From contig NZ_JAAVVW010000002.1 in assembly GCF_023910625.1 (NCBI RefSeq), positions 420,024 to 484,023 on the forward strand: 64,000 nt of DNA, read 5' to 3'. This document shows, piece after piece, positions 50,640-59,253 of this stretch. The notes beneath the pieces are model-generated. The model ran no database searches. It was given only the letters and a program-made list of their open reading frames with translations, and was not told the DNA's origin. A program made the translations under genes and the position numbers. Each line of letters starts with the position of its first letter. The first letter of the stretch is position 1. The DNA comes from Limnohabitans sp. GTDB taxonomy: Bacteria > Pseudomonadota > Gammaproteobacteria > Burkholderiales > Burkholderiaceae_C.

Positions 50640-51973
50640 GGCAACACCTCCAAAAACTTGTGTTTCCACTCGATGAATTCGGCATCACCCATGCGGATTT
50701 TGTCGGTGCTGAGGGTGGCATTGAGCCAGCGGGCAAAGTCTTCGGCCACTTTGTCGCGCCATTCGGTCGGCTCAGGTGCCGCCAATGCGCCATCGGCCGC
50801 GCCCATGGCTGCAATTTGCGTTTCATGGGCTGCTTGCGCCGCTTCCAGCGCATCTGCATCGAGCCATTGCTTTTGCGACCAAGACAGTTTGCAAGCGGGG
50901 TCGGCGCTCCAACCGCCGTTCAGGCATTGCAGCTCGGTGGCCATGTCAAGCACGCGGTCGATGATGGATTGCACCAACTCGGCTCGCTTAGCGCTGATGT
51001 GCATGTTGTTGCCTACTTCAGCCACGCTTTCCAGAAATGGCCTGAGCGCCTTGGCAATCAGGTACACCGTGCGGTCACGTCCGATGACGGCGCGCTTGTC
51101 AAACACCGAAGTCACTCGCAACGGCGGCTGCGTGCCTTGGTCTTTCCAGACTGGGGGCACGCTGGCCAGCAAGTAATTGGCACCACCGCGTTCGCTGTTG
51201 AGTTGGCTGATGTTTTGCGGCTTGCTGCCCCCCATGTTGCGCACCGCCATGCCCGGGTAATCGCAATAGCCGTGGGCATGCGGTTCCTTGGCACGACGCG
51301 CTGTTCGGGCCGCTTTGGCCGCATCCGAAAAACGCGCTTCTTGCAAATGGGTGTGTACGCCATGAACCAAAGCGGTGGGAAACAGCGGAGCCAACAGGTG
51401 ATAGCCGTCTTCGGGCATTGGAAAGTAAAGCTGCTTGGCCAGGGTGTGACTGGCCGCACCGCCCTTGCCATCCACAATGCCAGCAAAGGCTTGCGCCCAT
51501 TGCGTGGCTTCTTGTGTATCACTGCTCAAGGCATTCAGCGCAGCGCCATCTTTGCAGGATAGCCGCGCCAACAAGCTTTGACCGTTGTGCTGGAGTTTCA
51601 AGAACTTGAAAACATCCAGTGCAGCAGCGTTACCCACCACATCGTCTGCACGCTGGCCCTGCAAAGTGTGTGTACCGACGATGTTGGCATCTTTGCAAAC
51701 GGGTTGGTCCACATACAGATTGGTGCCGCGTGCATCGGGGTGAATGGGTTTGAGCGTGTGGCTGGCCAGCTGAATCTGCGGCACCCGCTTGGCCGCATCG
51801 GCCAACCAGGTTTTACGCACATGCGCTTGCTGCAAGCTCAATCGCTGCGCCTGCACCTCGTCGTTGTCGCCTTTGAGCTTGTCCAGCTTGAGCTGGAGTC
51901 GCTCTTGAATGAACCCATCCACCAAGCCGCGCAAAGCTGCGACTTCTTGGGGGTCCGGAATTTGAGTCACCAT
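50636..51973 (-). CDS. csy1: Type I-F large subunit Cas8f (Csy1)
   Basis: A 445-residue Csy1. Recognisable parts are GYCDYPGMAVRNMGGSKPQNIS and SERGGANYLLASVPPVW, which match the family, and a C-terminal WRDKVAEDFARWLNATLS. Csy1 recognises the PAM and unwinds target DNA. The start MVTQIPDPQEV at 51973 is preceded by AAAGGAGC; the longer open frame (to 52123) overlaps the PIN gene and lacks family similarity. The 64-base gap to the upstream PIN gene has no visible terminator. Confidence 0.95.
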   Translation of the reverse strand: MVTQIPDPQEVAALRGLVDGFIQERLQLKLDKLKGDNDEVQAQRLSLQQAHVRKTWLADAAKRVPQIQLASHTLKPIHPDARGTNLYVDQPVCKDANIVGTHTLQGQRADDVVGNAAALDVFKFLKLQHNGQSLLARLSCKDGAALNALSSDTQEATQWAQAFAGIVDGKGGAASHTLAKQLYFPMPEDGYHLLAPLFPTALVHGVHTHLQEARFSDAAKAARTARRAKEPHAHGYCDYPGMAVRNMGGSKPQNISQLNSERGGANYLLASVPPVWKDQGTQPPLRVTSVFDKRAVIGRDRTVYLIAKALRPFLESVAEVGNNMHISAKRAELVQSIIDRVLDMATELQCLNGGWSADPACKLSWSQKQWLDADALEAAQAAHETQIAAMGAADGALAAPEPTEWRDKVAEDFARWLNATLSTDKIRMGDAEFIEWKHKFLEVLP

Positions 51974-52037
51974 GAATGCTCCTTTTTGAATTGATTGGGT
52001 TGACTGTCTCTGGAAATGATTTGTTGATTGATTCGAT

Positions 52038-52523
52038 TTAACCCTCCATGGCTTTGAGCATGCTGTACGCAAGCTCCCAAGGCAGTCGCCTGCCTTGTTC
52101 TTGCATGGCCTTGTAGGCAACACGGGCCACGGTGGTGGTGATGCAATGCTTGCGCACCATCTCGGTCACCAGCCAAATCGTGCCTTTGACTTCCACCTGC
52201 TCGGTTTCGGCCGCACTGCGCAAAGCGGCATCGCCCGTGAGCAAAGGGCATTGCGCTTGCTCGGCCAAGGCCAGTGCAAACAAGTCGTTGCGGCTGGGGT
52301 GCTTGTATTTTTGGCTCAAGGCTTGCACGCGGGCCACACCTTCGGACGGCAAACTTTTGACGATCAGCCCCATGTCACGCCAATGCGCATGGTGCTCGGC
52401 CAGTTCTTCAAAATAAAGCACATCGGGCACCGCAAATTGGTAACCCAGGCTGAACATGGGGGCCATGAGGCCACCCACCTCCACATCAATCAGGATGTTG
52501 GCGTCACTGATGAACGCCAACAT
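52038..52523 (-). CDS. PIN-domain protein, probable toxin nuclease
   Basis: A 161-residue protein with PIN-fold acidic residues: Asp7 in FISDANILID, Glu39/40 in YFEELAEHH, Asp80 in PSRNDLFALALA and Asp98 in LLTGDAALR. PIN domains are Mg-dependent RNases and commonly toxins. Its first 20 bases overlap the end of the HTH/ImmA-type gene, implying coupling. Both stand between cas2-3 and csy1 in the cas operon. It is not a known cas gene; whether it acts as a toxin, or on crRNA or phage RNA, cannot be told. Confidence 0.8.
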   Translation of the reverse strand: MLAFISDANILIDVEVGGLMAPMFSLGYQFAVPDVLYFEELAEHHAHWRDMGLIVKSLPSEGVARVQALSQKYKHPSRNDLFALALAEQAQCPLLTGDAALRSAAETEQVEVKGTIWLVTEMVRKHCITTTVARVAYKAMQEQGRRLPWELAYSMLKAMEG

Positions 52524-53577
52524 GGGCTTGCTCCACGGTAACGTCCATTTGACGGATGCGGTGGAACTGGGTGAGCGGCAGGTTGAGCAACTCGGCTGCT
52601 TTGGATTCGCCGATGTAGTCTTCCGCGAGCGCATGAAAGACCAGTTGCTCAAAGTGGTGGGCTTTTTCGGCGGGGTAGGCAGGGCCAGGTTCAGTCAAGT
52701 GCCAGCCTTTGGCTTTGAAGAGATCGGCCTGGGTTTGGCGGTATGCGGCGCTGACAATGCCCAGATCGCGTGCCCGGTAAAGAATGCCGCCCATGGACAG
52801 GCCGTATTCGGCCTTCAGCAGCGCCAACTCTTGCAGCTCAATGGCGTTGCGGTGCGTGCCCAGCTCTTGCAAAACCGCACACTTGGGGAAAAGGAATGCA
52901 CCCGCAAAGCGGTTGCACACCAGCTCGGCATCCAGTGACGCGCCGATTCGCTCGGCCAACAGCAAATGCGCCAGCTCGTGCGCGAGCGTGAAGCGCTGGC
53001 GGTCACCGGGCCAGTGTCGCCCCACCACCACCACAGGTACACCGGCGGCATGTGCCGCCAGGCCGTCAAAGTGTTGGTCCCCATCGTCTTCGGTGATGAA
53101 GACGCGAATGCCCTGCTTTTCCAGGGTGCCAATCAGGTCAGGAATGGGGTTCATGCCCAGCTGCCAAGCGTTGCGCACTTGCTCCGCTGCCGCTTCGGTG
53201 TGCGCCATGTCAGTGACAGTGGGCAAGTCAAGCGGGATGGCAAAGGCTTGGGGTGGCTGCGGAAAGAGGCCTTCCAGTTCCATGCGCCGCTCGATTTGGT
53301 CGATCACGGCATGGGTGATGGCGTTCAGGCGCTTTTTGGGCAAGGCGCTGTGTTTGCGGTATTCCAGCCCGTCGAGAACCACGGTTTGGGGCCGAAAAAA
53401 GTAGGCCACGCGAACATTCAGGGCCTGCGACAGCTTGAGCAGCATGTCGCTGGGCGGTGTGGTTTCACCGTCTTCGTATTTTTTGATGGCCGCGTGCGAC
53501 ACGCCTACGCGTTCAGCCACTTCGCGCAAAGACAGTCCGGTGGCTTTGCGGGCCTGTTGAAGTCGGGTGTGGAGCAT
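52504..53577 (-). CDS. XRE-family HTH protein with ImmA/IrrE metallopeptidase domain
   Basis: The 357-residue protein has an XRE helix-turn-helix at about residues 10-60 (GLSLREVAERVGVSHAAIKKYE) and an ImmA/IrrE-type zinc peptidase domain with the motif HELAH at 200-204 in RFTLAHELAHLLLAE. Proteins of this design act as antitoxins or as peptidases cleaving repressors. It precedes and overlaps the PIN gene, the usual antitoxin-first order. A candidate promoter inside an inverted repeat lies just upstream, suggesting self-repression. The C-terminal ~60 residues (after TEPGPAYPAEKAHHFEQL) are unassigned. Confidence 0.85.
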   Translation of the reverse strand: MLHTRLQQARKATGLSLREVAERVGVSHAAIKKYEDGETTPPSDMLLKLSQALNVRVAYFFRPQTVVLDGLEYRKHSALPKKRLNAITHAVIDQIERRMELEGLFPQPPQAFAIPLDLPTVTDMAHTEAAAEQVRNAWQLGMNPIPDLIGTLEKQGIRVFITEDDGDQHFDGLAAHAAGVPVVVVGRHWPGDRQRFTLAHELAHLLLAERIGASLDAELVCNRFAGAFLFPKCAVLQELGTHRNAIELQELALLKAEYGLSMGGILYRARDLGIVSAAYRQTQADLFKAKGWHLTEPGPAYPAEKAHHFEQLVFHALAEDYIGESKAAELLNLPLTQFHRIRQMDVTVEQAHVGVHQ

Positions 53578-53616
53578 GTCGAGCTTTCTTGAGGTGAACT
53601 GGGGCTTGGTTCAGCG

Positions 53617-53655
53617 GGTTTACATTCTATTAGGAATTTTTATATTTTGTAAACC
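53617..53655 (-). promoter_or_regulatory. Candidate promoter within an inverted-repeat operator, upstream of the HTH/ImmA gene
   Basis: GGTTTACA (53617-53624) and TGTAAACC (53648-53655) form a perfect 8-bp inverted repeat 23 bases apart in an AT-rich stretch. On the minus strand TTTACA (-35-like) is followed after 18 bases by TAGAAT (-10-like), so each half-site overlaps one promoter box. The start codon is about 40 bases further on. This arrangement is typical of an autorepressed antitoxin operon. Confidence 0.6.
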
Positions 53656-53675
53656 TGCAAGACCTTTTTTGCAGT

Positions 53676-56600
53676 TCACTCTTGCGCGCTTCGACGAAAT
53701 CCCAGCATGGGGTGCCATGCCCAGACTTGGGTGCCTTCCCCCTTGGGCAACCCCAATGACCCAAACCGTCGGGCCAATTTGTCCAGGCTCTGGGATTTGG
53801 TTTCTGCCAGCTCGGTCAATTCGGTCACATAAGGGCGCACCGCCCAAGCGCTGATGGCCGGGTTTTCGGCAAGGGCCAAAGGCGCAAACAAGTTGTCGTG
53901 GTTTTGTTTGCGCTGCTCGTCATCCAGCGTGCAAAACTCAAAGCGGTCTTCGTCTTCGGTGGGCAACAACATAAATTCTTCGCGCCCTTGCGGGTCGTGC
54001 CTAAAGGGTTTGCTGCGTTGCTCCACCCCGGTCAAGTGGCTCAGGGTTTGCCACCAGCGGCGCACGGTCAGCTCTCCATCTTCGCCATCGTCTGACTGGT
54101 CCGCGGCAGCGAGCGTTTCCATCACACCGCCCAGGCGGGCGTGCTCCAGATCCGACAAGCGTTGCTCGGCTTGCAGGGGGCTGTACTGGGTGATTCGGGA
54201 TGTGGCATCCAACTGTTGCCATTCTGGGTCGCGCAGCAGGTCGTTGAGCGCGTGAGCCGCCAATGGATGGCCTGCAGTTTCAAAGCCAGGCCGAGTAAAG
54301 GCAGCACCGCCCGGGTTTTCCAAGGCCTTGAGGTTGTGCGACAACAAAGCGATGTTGGGCTCTTGAACCGCACCCGCCCGATGGCGGCGCACGCGGCCAG
54401 CCAACTGGATGATGCTGCGCATGGACGATGGCTCGACCACGGCCCAGTCATAGTCATGGTCGCGTCCGACTTCGGCCACGGCGGTAGCCAGCACCACAAA
54501 AAGGTGATCGGCTTCGGGATGGGCGTCAATGGCTGCGCGGATGGCAGGCTTGCGCAATTGGGCTGCGGGGTCTTTGTCTTGACCATTGCGTTGCAACGCT
54601 TGGTCAATGGTGTGCTCCAAGCCCGAGCGCACCAAGAGCGGATGGCGCGAGTGGTACACGCACAAATGGATGCGCACACCCTCGGGCATGGGCATGTCGT
54701 GCAAAGCCATAGCAACGTCAATGAGCGGGTCGATGTTGGCCATGCGGACCAGGCCAAAGCTCACGCGCTTGCCGCTGGGCTGACCTGCAGCGGATTGCTC
54801 AGCCGTGTGGTTTTGCGGGTGGCGGTGCAAATCCAAAGTGGCTTTCAAAATCACTTGGGCGTATTCGCGGCGAATCTGTGGCGTGCTGGTGACCTTGATG
54901 TTCACCGGCACGATGTGCGCTTGTCGGCGCTGATCGGTGCGGTGTTGCGCTGCCAGGTGGGCAACGCGCTTTTGCACAAGGGCACTGTGGCTTTGCAGGT
55001 AGCTGTTTTCATCGGCGTGTTCGCTGTGGGCGGCACCGTTTTCATCAAACCATGCGCAGCAGACCGAAGCGGCCAGCCCCGGTTGGCCCCGGTTTTTTTG
55101 AAAACTTTGCCGTCCCGCCAAATAGGCGGCAAACAAGCCTTGTATCAAGGCGGGAGGCAAGGTTGCAGAGGACAGCAACACACGACTGCCCAGCAAACCC
55201 GCCCAATGCACCAGTCGCGTGAGTGCATACAGGTCTTCGATGCCAAAGTCGTCGGGCTCGTCAAGCACCAAGTCAGACGTAAGAAGCCGCAGCATGGGCA
55301 CGATGTGGTGCCCGCCGCGTGTGGCTTCGCACGCGGGCATGAGGTGGTCAACCGTGCAGACCAACACGGGTGCGTGCAGAAGTTGTTGTGCAGCTTGTTT
55401 TTTGGGATCGTTGCCGCCCAAGTATTCGCTCAATGGTCCGGGGTGGAGCGTGTTGTCATATTGCACATGGGTGTTGCTGGGCAGCAAGTCGTGGGCTGAT
55501 TCGCTTCCCGCGTTTTCTAAAGTGTTTTCTGTTGCATTGGCTGCCGCGCTTTGCTGTTTGTTGTGCTCGTGCAGTGCGCGTACCGCGCCACCACCCACCA
55601 TCACAGCCAATTCGTCAGAGCCTAAGCCCATGCGCTCACGCAATGCATCGCCAGTTTGCAATGTGAGGGTGCGCAAGCCCAGCGCCACCGTGAAGCGTGC
55701 ACCTTTTTGTGGATGCGCCAGGGCGTACATGATGCGGGCATTGGCCAGTGTTTTGCCGCAACCGGTGGATGCCATGTTGACACCGAAGAAGCCTTGTTTT
55801 TCGCTACTGACTTGCAAGGCAGTGGCCAAGTCGAAGGCTTTGTCTTGCCAGGCGAATCGAGCGCTGCCACTGCGTTGCTTGAAGGCACGGTGATTGTGAA
55901 TGCGGGGCAAGCTGGCATCGAGTTGGGGCAGGCTGAGGGCGATGCTGTGTGCGCCCTTTTCAACACCAATCAGATGTTCGTCCAGGCGCTGCTTCAAGCG
56001 ACTACCCTCCTTGTTGCGGTCGGTGTTGGCGTAGGCCTTGTACGTGGGATCGCCGAGCTTGCGGTCACCCTCAATGCTGGAAAAGTGGTGATCCGCCAGA
56101 ATGAGCGTCAAGCGTGCCATGTGCATGGCATACGGGTTTTCTTTGAACCATTTGTTGTCTTTGTCCATCAGGCTGGATCGCTCCAGCATGCGCTGAGCCA
56201 AGGTCGCAGCGCGCTTGCGCCATGCAGCGCTGTGGTGTGGCAATTTGGCGTTAAAAGTCCAACAGCCCATCAAGGCTTTTTGATGGGCTTTCGGATCATC
56301 GTCTTCACTGGCTTGGATTCGACTACCGCACCAACTGGCTTCCAAGCTGAGGTCAATTTTTTCAAGTCGCTTTAACTTAAAGCCCACCAGATCTTTGGGC
56401 TTCAAGTCAGGTGTCGGCAAGCGATGGTGGCTCACGACGAGCCAACCAATCGCTTGCGCCAATGGCGACAAACCTTCAAGCGGTGCTTGGGAGCCAGGAC
56501 TGACGCCATCAGAAAAGAGGTTGACGAACCATTGCGGATTGACCTCGTTTCCGCCATCAATCAATCGTTGCAACCACACAGCATCTGCGTCTTCGCCTAC

Positions 56601-57077
56601 AAAGGCCTGAAATAAGCGCAATGACACCCATTCGTGCCGATAAGGGTCGGCCAATTTGCCTTGGCCTCTGAGCTTGTCCTGAAATGTGTCATTGGCCTTG
56701 CCAAAGTCATGAAACAGCGCCGCCATGGCCGCCAGCAAGCGGATGTCGTGTGCAGTGTGCCAATCGTTTTCGTCGTCTTGTCGCAAGATGTTCCGTTCGG
56801 TCATGTTGGTGGGTGTGGCCCCGTTGGCGTTGAACTGTTTGGCATCACCGACGACCCAGAGCAATTCGCTGTGGTTTTGTCCGCGTATCCAGTGGCATGC
56901 TACGGCGGTGTTTTTGCGGGCGGTTTTGCGCAGCAACATGCGCAAGGTGTCCAAGCCCTGCTGGGTGATGGGCGTTTGCCAAGTGCGGTCACCTCGTCTT
57001 TCGGCAAACTGGTCCAGAATGCGGCGCGTTTCAGTCAACGCCCGTTTGGTGCATTGGCTGACCAACAAAATATTCAT
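53676..57077 (-). CDS. cas3: Type I-F Cas2-Cas3 fusion nuclease/helicase
   Basis: The 1133-residue protein starts with a Cas2-like domain (MNILLVSQCTKRALTETRRIL, about residues 1-95). The HD nuclease follows (ALFHDFGKA, His123-Asp124), then the superfamily 2 helicase with Walker A STGCGKT near residue 437, a DEAD-like box VLDEPDDFG near 604 and the motif VI-like QLAGRVRRHR. With Cas1 it acquires spacers; recruited by the Csy complex it unwinds and degrades the target. Its start overlaps the cas1 stop by 4 bp. The reading frame is intact. Confidence 0.97.
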   Translation of the reverse strand: MNILLVSQCTKRALTETRRILDQFAERRGDRTWQTPITQQGLDTLRMLLRKTARKNTAVACHWIRGQNHSELLWVVGDAKQFNANGATPTNMTERNILRQDDENDWHTAHDIRLLAAMAALFHDFGKANDTFQDKLRGQGKLADPYRHEWVSLRLFQAFVGEDADAVWLQRLIDGGNEVNPQWFVNLFSDGVSPGSQAPLEGLSPLAQAIGWLVVSHHRLPTPDLKPKDLVGFKLKRLEKIDLSLEASWCGSRIQASEDDDPKAHQKALMGCWTFNAKLPHHSAAWRKRAATLAQRMLERSSLMDKDNKWFKENPYAMHMARLTLILADHHFSSIEGDRKLGDPTYKAYANTDRNKEGSRLKQRLDEHLIGVEKGAHSIALSLPQLDASLPRIHNHRAFKQRSGSARFAWQDKAFDLATALQVSSEKQGFFGVNMASTGCGKTLANARIMYALAHPQKGARFTVALGLRTLTLQTGDALRERMGLGSDELAVMVGGGAVRALHEHNKQQSAAANATENTLENAGSESAHDLLPSNTHVQYDNTLHPGPLSEYLGGNDPKKQAAQQLLHAPVLVCTVDHLMPACEATRGGHHIVPMLRLLTSDLVLDEPDDFGIEDLYALTRLVHWAGLLGSRVLLSSATLPPALIQGLFAAYLAGRQSFQKNRGQPGLAASVCCAWFDENGAAHSEHADENSYLQSHSALVQKRVAHLAAQHRTDQRRQAHIVPVNIKVTSTPQIRREYAQVILKATLDLHRHPQNHTAEQSAAGQPSGKRVSFGLVRMANIDPLIDVAMALHDMPMPEGVRIHLCVYHSRHPLLVRSGLEHTIDQALQRNGQDKDPAAQLRKPAIRAAIDAHPEADHLFVVLATAVAEVGRDHDYDWAVVEPSSMRSIIQLAGRVRRHRAGAVQEPNIALLSHNLKALENPGGAAFTRPGFETAGHPLAAHALNDLLRDPEWQQLDATSRITQYSPLQAEQRLSDLEHARLGGVMETLAAADQSDDGEDGELTVRRWWQTLSHLTGVEQRSKPFRHDPQGREEFMLLPTEDEDRFEFCTLDDEQRKQNHDNLFAPLALAENPAISAWAVRPYVTELTELAETKSQSLDKLARRFGSLGLPKGEGTQVWAWHPMLGFRRSAQE

Positions 57078-58054
57078 GGTGCAAGCCTGCCGACGGTGAC
57101 CGCAATGTCTTTGAGCTGGTCGATCATGAAATCCAGCGCCTCGGTCTGAGTGAGCTGCTCGATGCAGGCGCGTCGAAAGGCTGCTTCGTCATCGCCACGC
57201 ATGGCGGACACAAAGGCCTGAGGCAGGATGTGCGCGTCTTTGACCAGGTCAGCCACGTCAAACACCAAACCACCTCGGCGCGTTTTGCCATGCAGCACAG
57301 CCAAGCCATGGGGTAAGCCCAAAACCCAGGTCGCGCTGGCGGCCAATCCATACGCCAAGTAATTGCCGTGGTCCAAAAATCGGTTGGCTGGGTCGGTGCC
57401 GCTGCCGCGCTTGGAGCGTGTGAATTCGCCATAGCCAACGGTGTTTACGGCCATTTTGTAGAGCTGCTTGGTCAAGTGCGCTTCTGCAGCCAAGAGGTGG
57501 TTGGTGTCAGCGGCGGCGTCAACACTGTGCTGCGCAGCGTCCAATGCCGTGCCCAAAACGATGGGGTCAATCAGAAACCCTGCCTCGCGCAATGGCCGGG
57601 AGTTAGCCCAGTGCTGCCGTATGCGCGCCAGTCGCATGGCTTGCAGCGTTTTGGCAGCTTGCAGCCGCAACGCATCGTCAAACCAAAAACGCACCCACTG
57701 CTGCAAATACTCGGTGGGCCGGTACTCGCTTTGCGGTGAAAACCAAGCGACTTCGACATCCATTTCATTGGCACTGAACAGCGGCGTGCCCCCGCCTCCG
57801 CAAAACCCGACCAGTACGCCCGCCTTGGCCAGTTCGCGCATAGCCGCTTGCGTGATGGATGTGCCGTTGCCGAGCAACACCGTGGTGGTGTTGGCAATGG
57901 GGATATTCCAATAAAGCGATTGCTTGCCTTCGTCCGTGACGAACTCCACACGCCCACCATTACACAAGACACGGCAATATTCCAAGTAGTAAAGGTTTGC
58001 TCGCTTCGACAAAAGAATGGATTTGAGTTCACCTGATGAAACCGCTGCTTTCAT
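57074..58054 (-). CDS. cas1: CRISPR-associated integrase Cas1 (type I-F)
   Basis: A 326-residue Cas1f. The opening LKSILLSKRANLYYLEYCRV is typical, and metal-binding residues lie in AAEAHLTKQLYK (Glu), GLPHGLAVLHGK (His) and FDVADLVKDAH (Asp). Cas1 with Cas2-3 inserts new spacers at the leader end. The start MKAAVSSGELK at 58054 has GGGAG upstream; a longer frame begins at 58090. It is the first gene of the cas operon. Confidence 0.96.
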   Translation of the reverse strand: MKAAVSSGELKSILLSKRANLYYLEYCRVLCNGGRVEFVTDEGKQSLYWNIPIANTTTVLLGNGTSITQAAMRELAKAGVLVGFCGGGGTPLFSANEMDVEVAWFSPQSEYRPTEYLQQWVRFWFDDALRLQAAKTLQAMRLARIRQHWANSRPLREAGFLIDPIVLGTALDAAQHSVDAAADTNHLLAAEAHLTKQLYKMAVNTVGYGEFTRSKRGSGTDPANRFLDHGNYLAYGLAASATWVLGLPHGLAVLHGKTRRGGLVFDVADLVKDAHILPQAFVSAMRGDDEAAFRRACIEQLTQTEALDFMIDQLKDIAVTVGRLAP

Positions 58055-58171
58055 TTTCTGCTCCCGAGTAAAGCCCAAGCCGATTGGCATTTGAGTGTAT
58101 TTTCATATTAAAAAAATTTCAGATGACCTTTTGCCTTAACAGCCCTACAGAAACCCGCAACGAACACCACC
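58055..58171. promoter_or_regulatory. Divergent promoter region between cas1 and the BrnA-like gene
   Basis: The 117-base gap is AT-rich in the middle (58097-58130, with ATATTAAAAAAATTT) and must drive both the cas operon and the divergent gene. No single promoter stands out clearly. Confidence 0.4.
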
Positions 58172-58465
58172 ATGAGCAAACGCAAAACCCACCCACACAA
58201 ACCCGACACTGACAATCCAGCCTGGACAGCCGAAGACTTGGCAAATGCAAGGCCCGCCAGTGAAGTACTCACCCAACTTTTCAGCCCTGAACGAGCGCAG
58301 TCTTTGTTAACGCCACGCGGTCGGCCCAAAGCCGATGTCACCAAGGTACGGGTTGGCATTAGGCTGTCGCCGGAAGTGATTGCGCATTTCAAAGCCAGCG
58401 GCGATGGCTGGCAAACGCGCATTGACGCTGCGCTGCGTCAATTCATTGAAAAAAATCCCAACTGA
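58172..58465 (+). CDS. BrnA-like antitoxin without a BrnT partner
   Basis: The 97-residue protein has a basic N-terminus and a C-terminal ribbon-helix-helix-like part: KVRVGIRLSPEVIAHFKASG followed by GWQTRIDAALRQFIEK, which matches the BrnA antitoxin family. BrnA normally pairs with the upstream RNase BrnT and represses the operon. No BrnT is present: the neighbours are cas1 (divergent) and an enoyl-CoA hydratase. It may be a solitary regulator, possibly of cas1, or a remnant of a lost pair. Confidence 0.75.
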   Translation: MSKRKTHPHKPDTDNPAWTAEDLANARPASEVLTQLFSPERAQSLLTPRGRPKADVTKVRVGIRLSPEVIAHFKASGDGWQTRIDAALRQFIEKNPN

Positions 58466-58477
58466 AGCTTGAAGGCT

Positions 58478-59242
58478 TCAGCGCAAAGCCTGACCCCGCG
58501 CAGCGCGTGACTCGGGGCTGGAGGCGGCCAGCGCGATCTGGTCGTGTGCCATGTACGAGGTGGCGTGGTTCAGGGCTGTGGCGGCCGCGTTGACCGACTC
58601 TTTGCTCATGCGCAGGGTGGCGGCGGGTTGGGCCAGGGTTTGCGCGGCCAGGGCTTGTGCGCGGATCAAGGCTTGGCCTTTGTCACTGACGTAGTCGACC
58701 AGTCCAAGGCTCAGGGCTTCGGGCGCAGCGATGCGTTCGCACAAGATGGTCAGGCGTTTGGCTTTGGCGGGGCCCAGCAGGTTGACCAAACGGGGGATGG
58801 TGCCCCAGGTCAAAGGGATGCCCAAGGCGATTTCGGGCAAGGACACAAAGGCGTCTTGCGCCAACACCCGCCAGTCGCAGGCCAAGGACAGCGCCAGCCC
58901 GCCGCCCACCGCATAGCCTTCGATGGCGGCGATGGTGATCTGCGGCATTTCTTCCCAGGCCTTGCACATGCGAAAACCCGTGCCCGCAATGTCGCGCCGT
59001 TGCACCGTGGACAAGCTGTCGTCGGCCCAGGCTTGAGCGTCGTTCAGATCAGCACCCGCCGAAAAGCACCGCATGTCTCCCGTCAGGATGACCACGTCAA
59101 TGTCTGTGCGTTCACTCAGGGCGCGGGCCACGGCGGTGATCTCGCGCATCAGGGCGCGAGACAGGGCATGCCGAACTTGGGGCCGGTTCAAATGAACTTC
59201 AACCAGGCGGCCTTGCTCTTTGATGACCAAATGTTCGTACAT
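58478..59242 (-). CDS. Enoyl-CoA hydratase/isomerase family protein
   Basis: A 254-residue crotonase-fold enzyme. The oxyanion-hole segments are CFSAGADLND and AIEGYAVGGGLALSLACDWRV; SLPEIALGIPLTWGTIPRL follows. The usual second catalytic Glu appears in LPEIALG. The family hydrates or isomerises enoyl-CoA esters in beta-oxidation and degradation of organic acids; the substrate cannot be inferred. It is 11 bp downstream of pyrF on the same strand. Confidence 0.85.
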   Translation of the reverse strand: MYEHLVIKEQGRLVEVHLNRPQVRHALSRALMREITAVARALSERTDIDVVILTGDMRCFSAGADLNDAQAWADDSLSTVQRRDIAGTGFRMCKAWEEMPQITIAAIEGYAVGGGLALSLACDWRVLAQDAFVSLPEIALGIPLTWGTIPRLVNLLGPAKAKRLTILCERIAAPEALSLGLVDYVSDKGQALIRAQALAAQTLAQPAATLRMSKESVNAAATALNHATSYMAHDQIALAASSPESRAARGQALR

Positions 59243-59253
59243 GCAGGTTTCCT

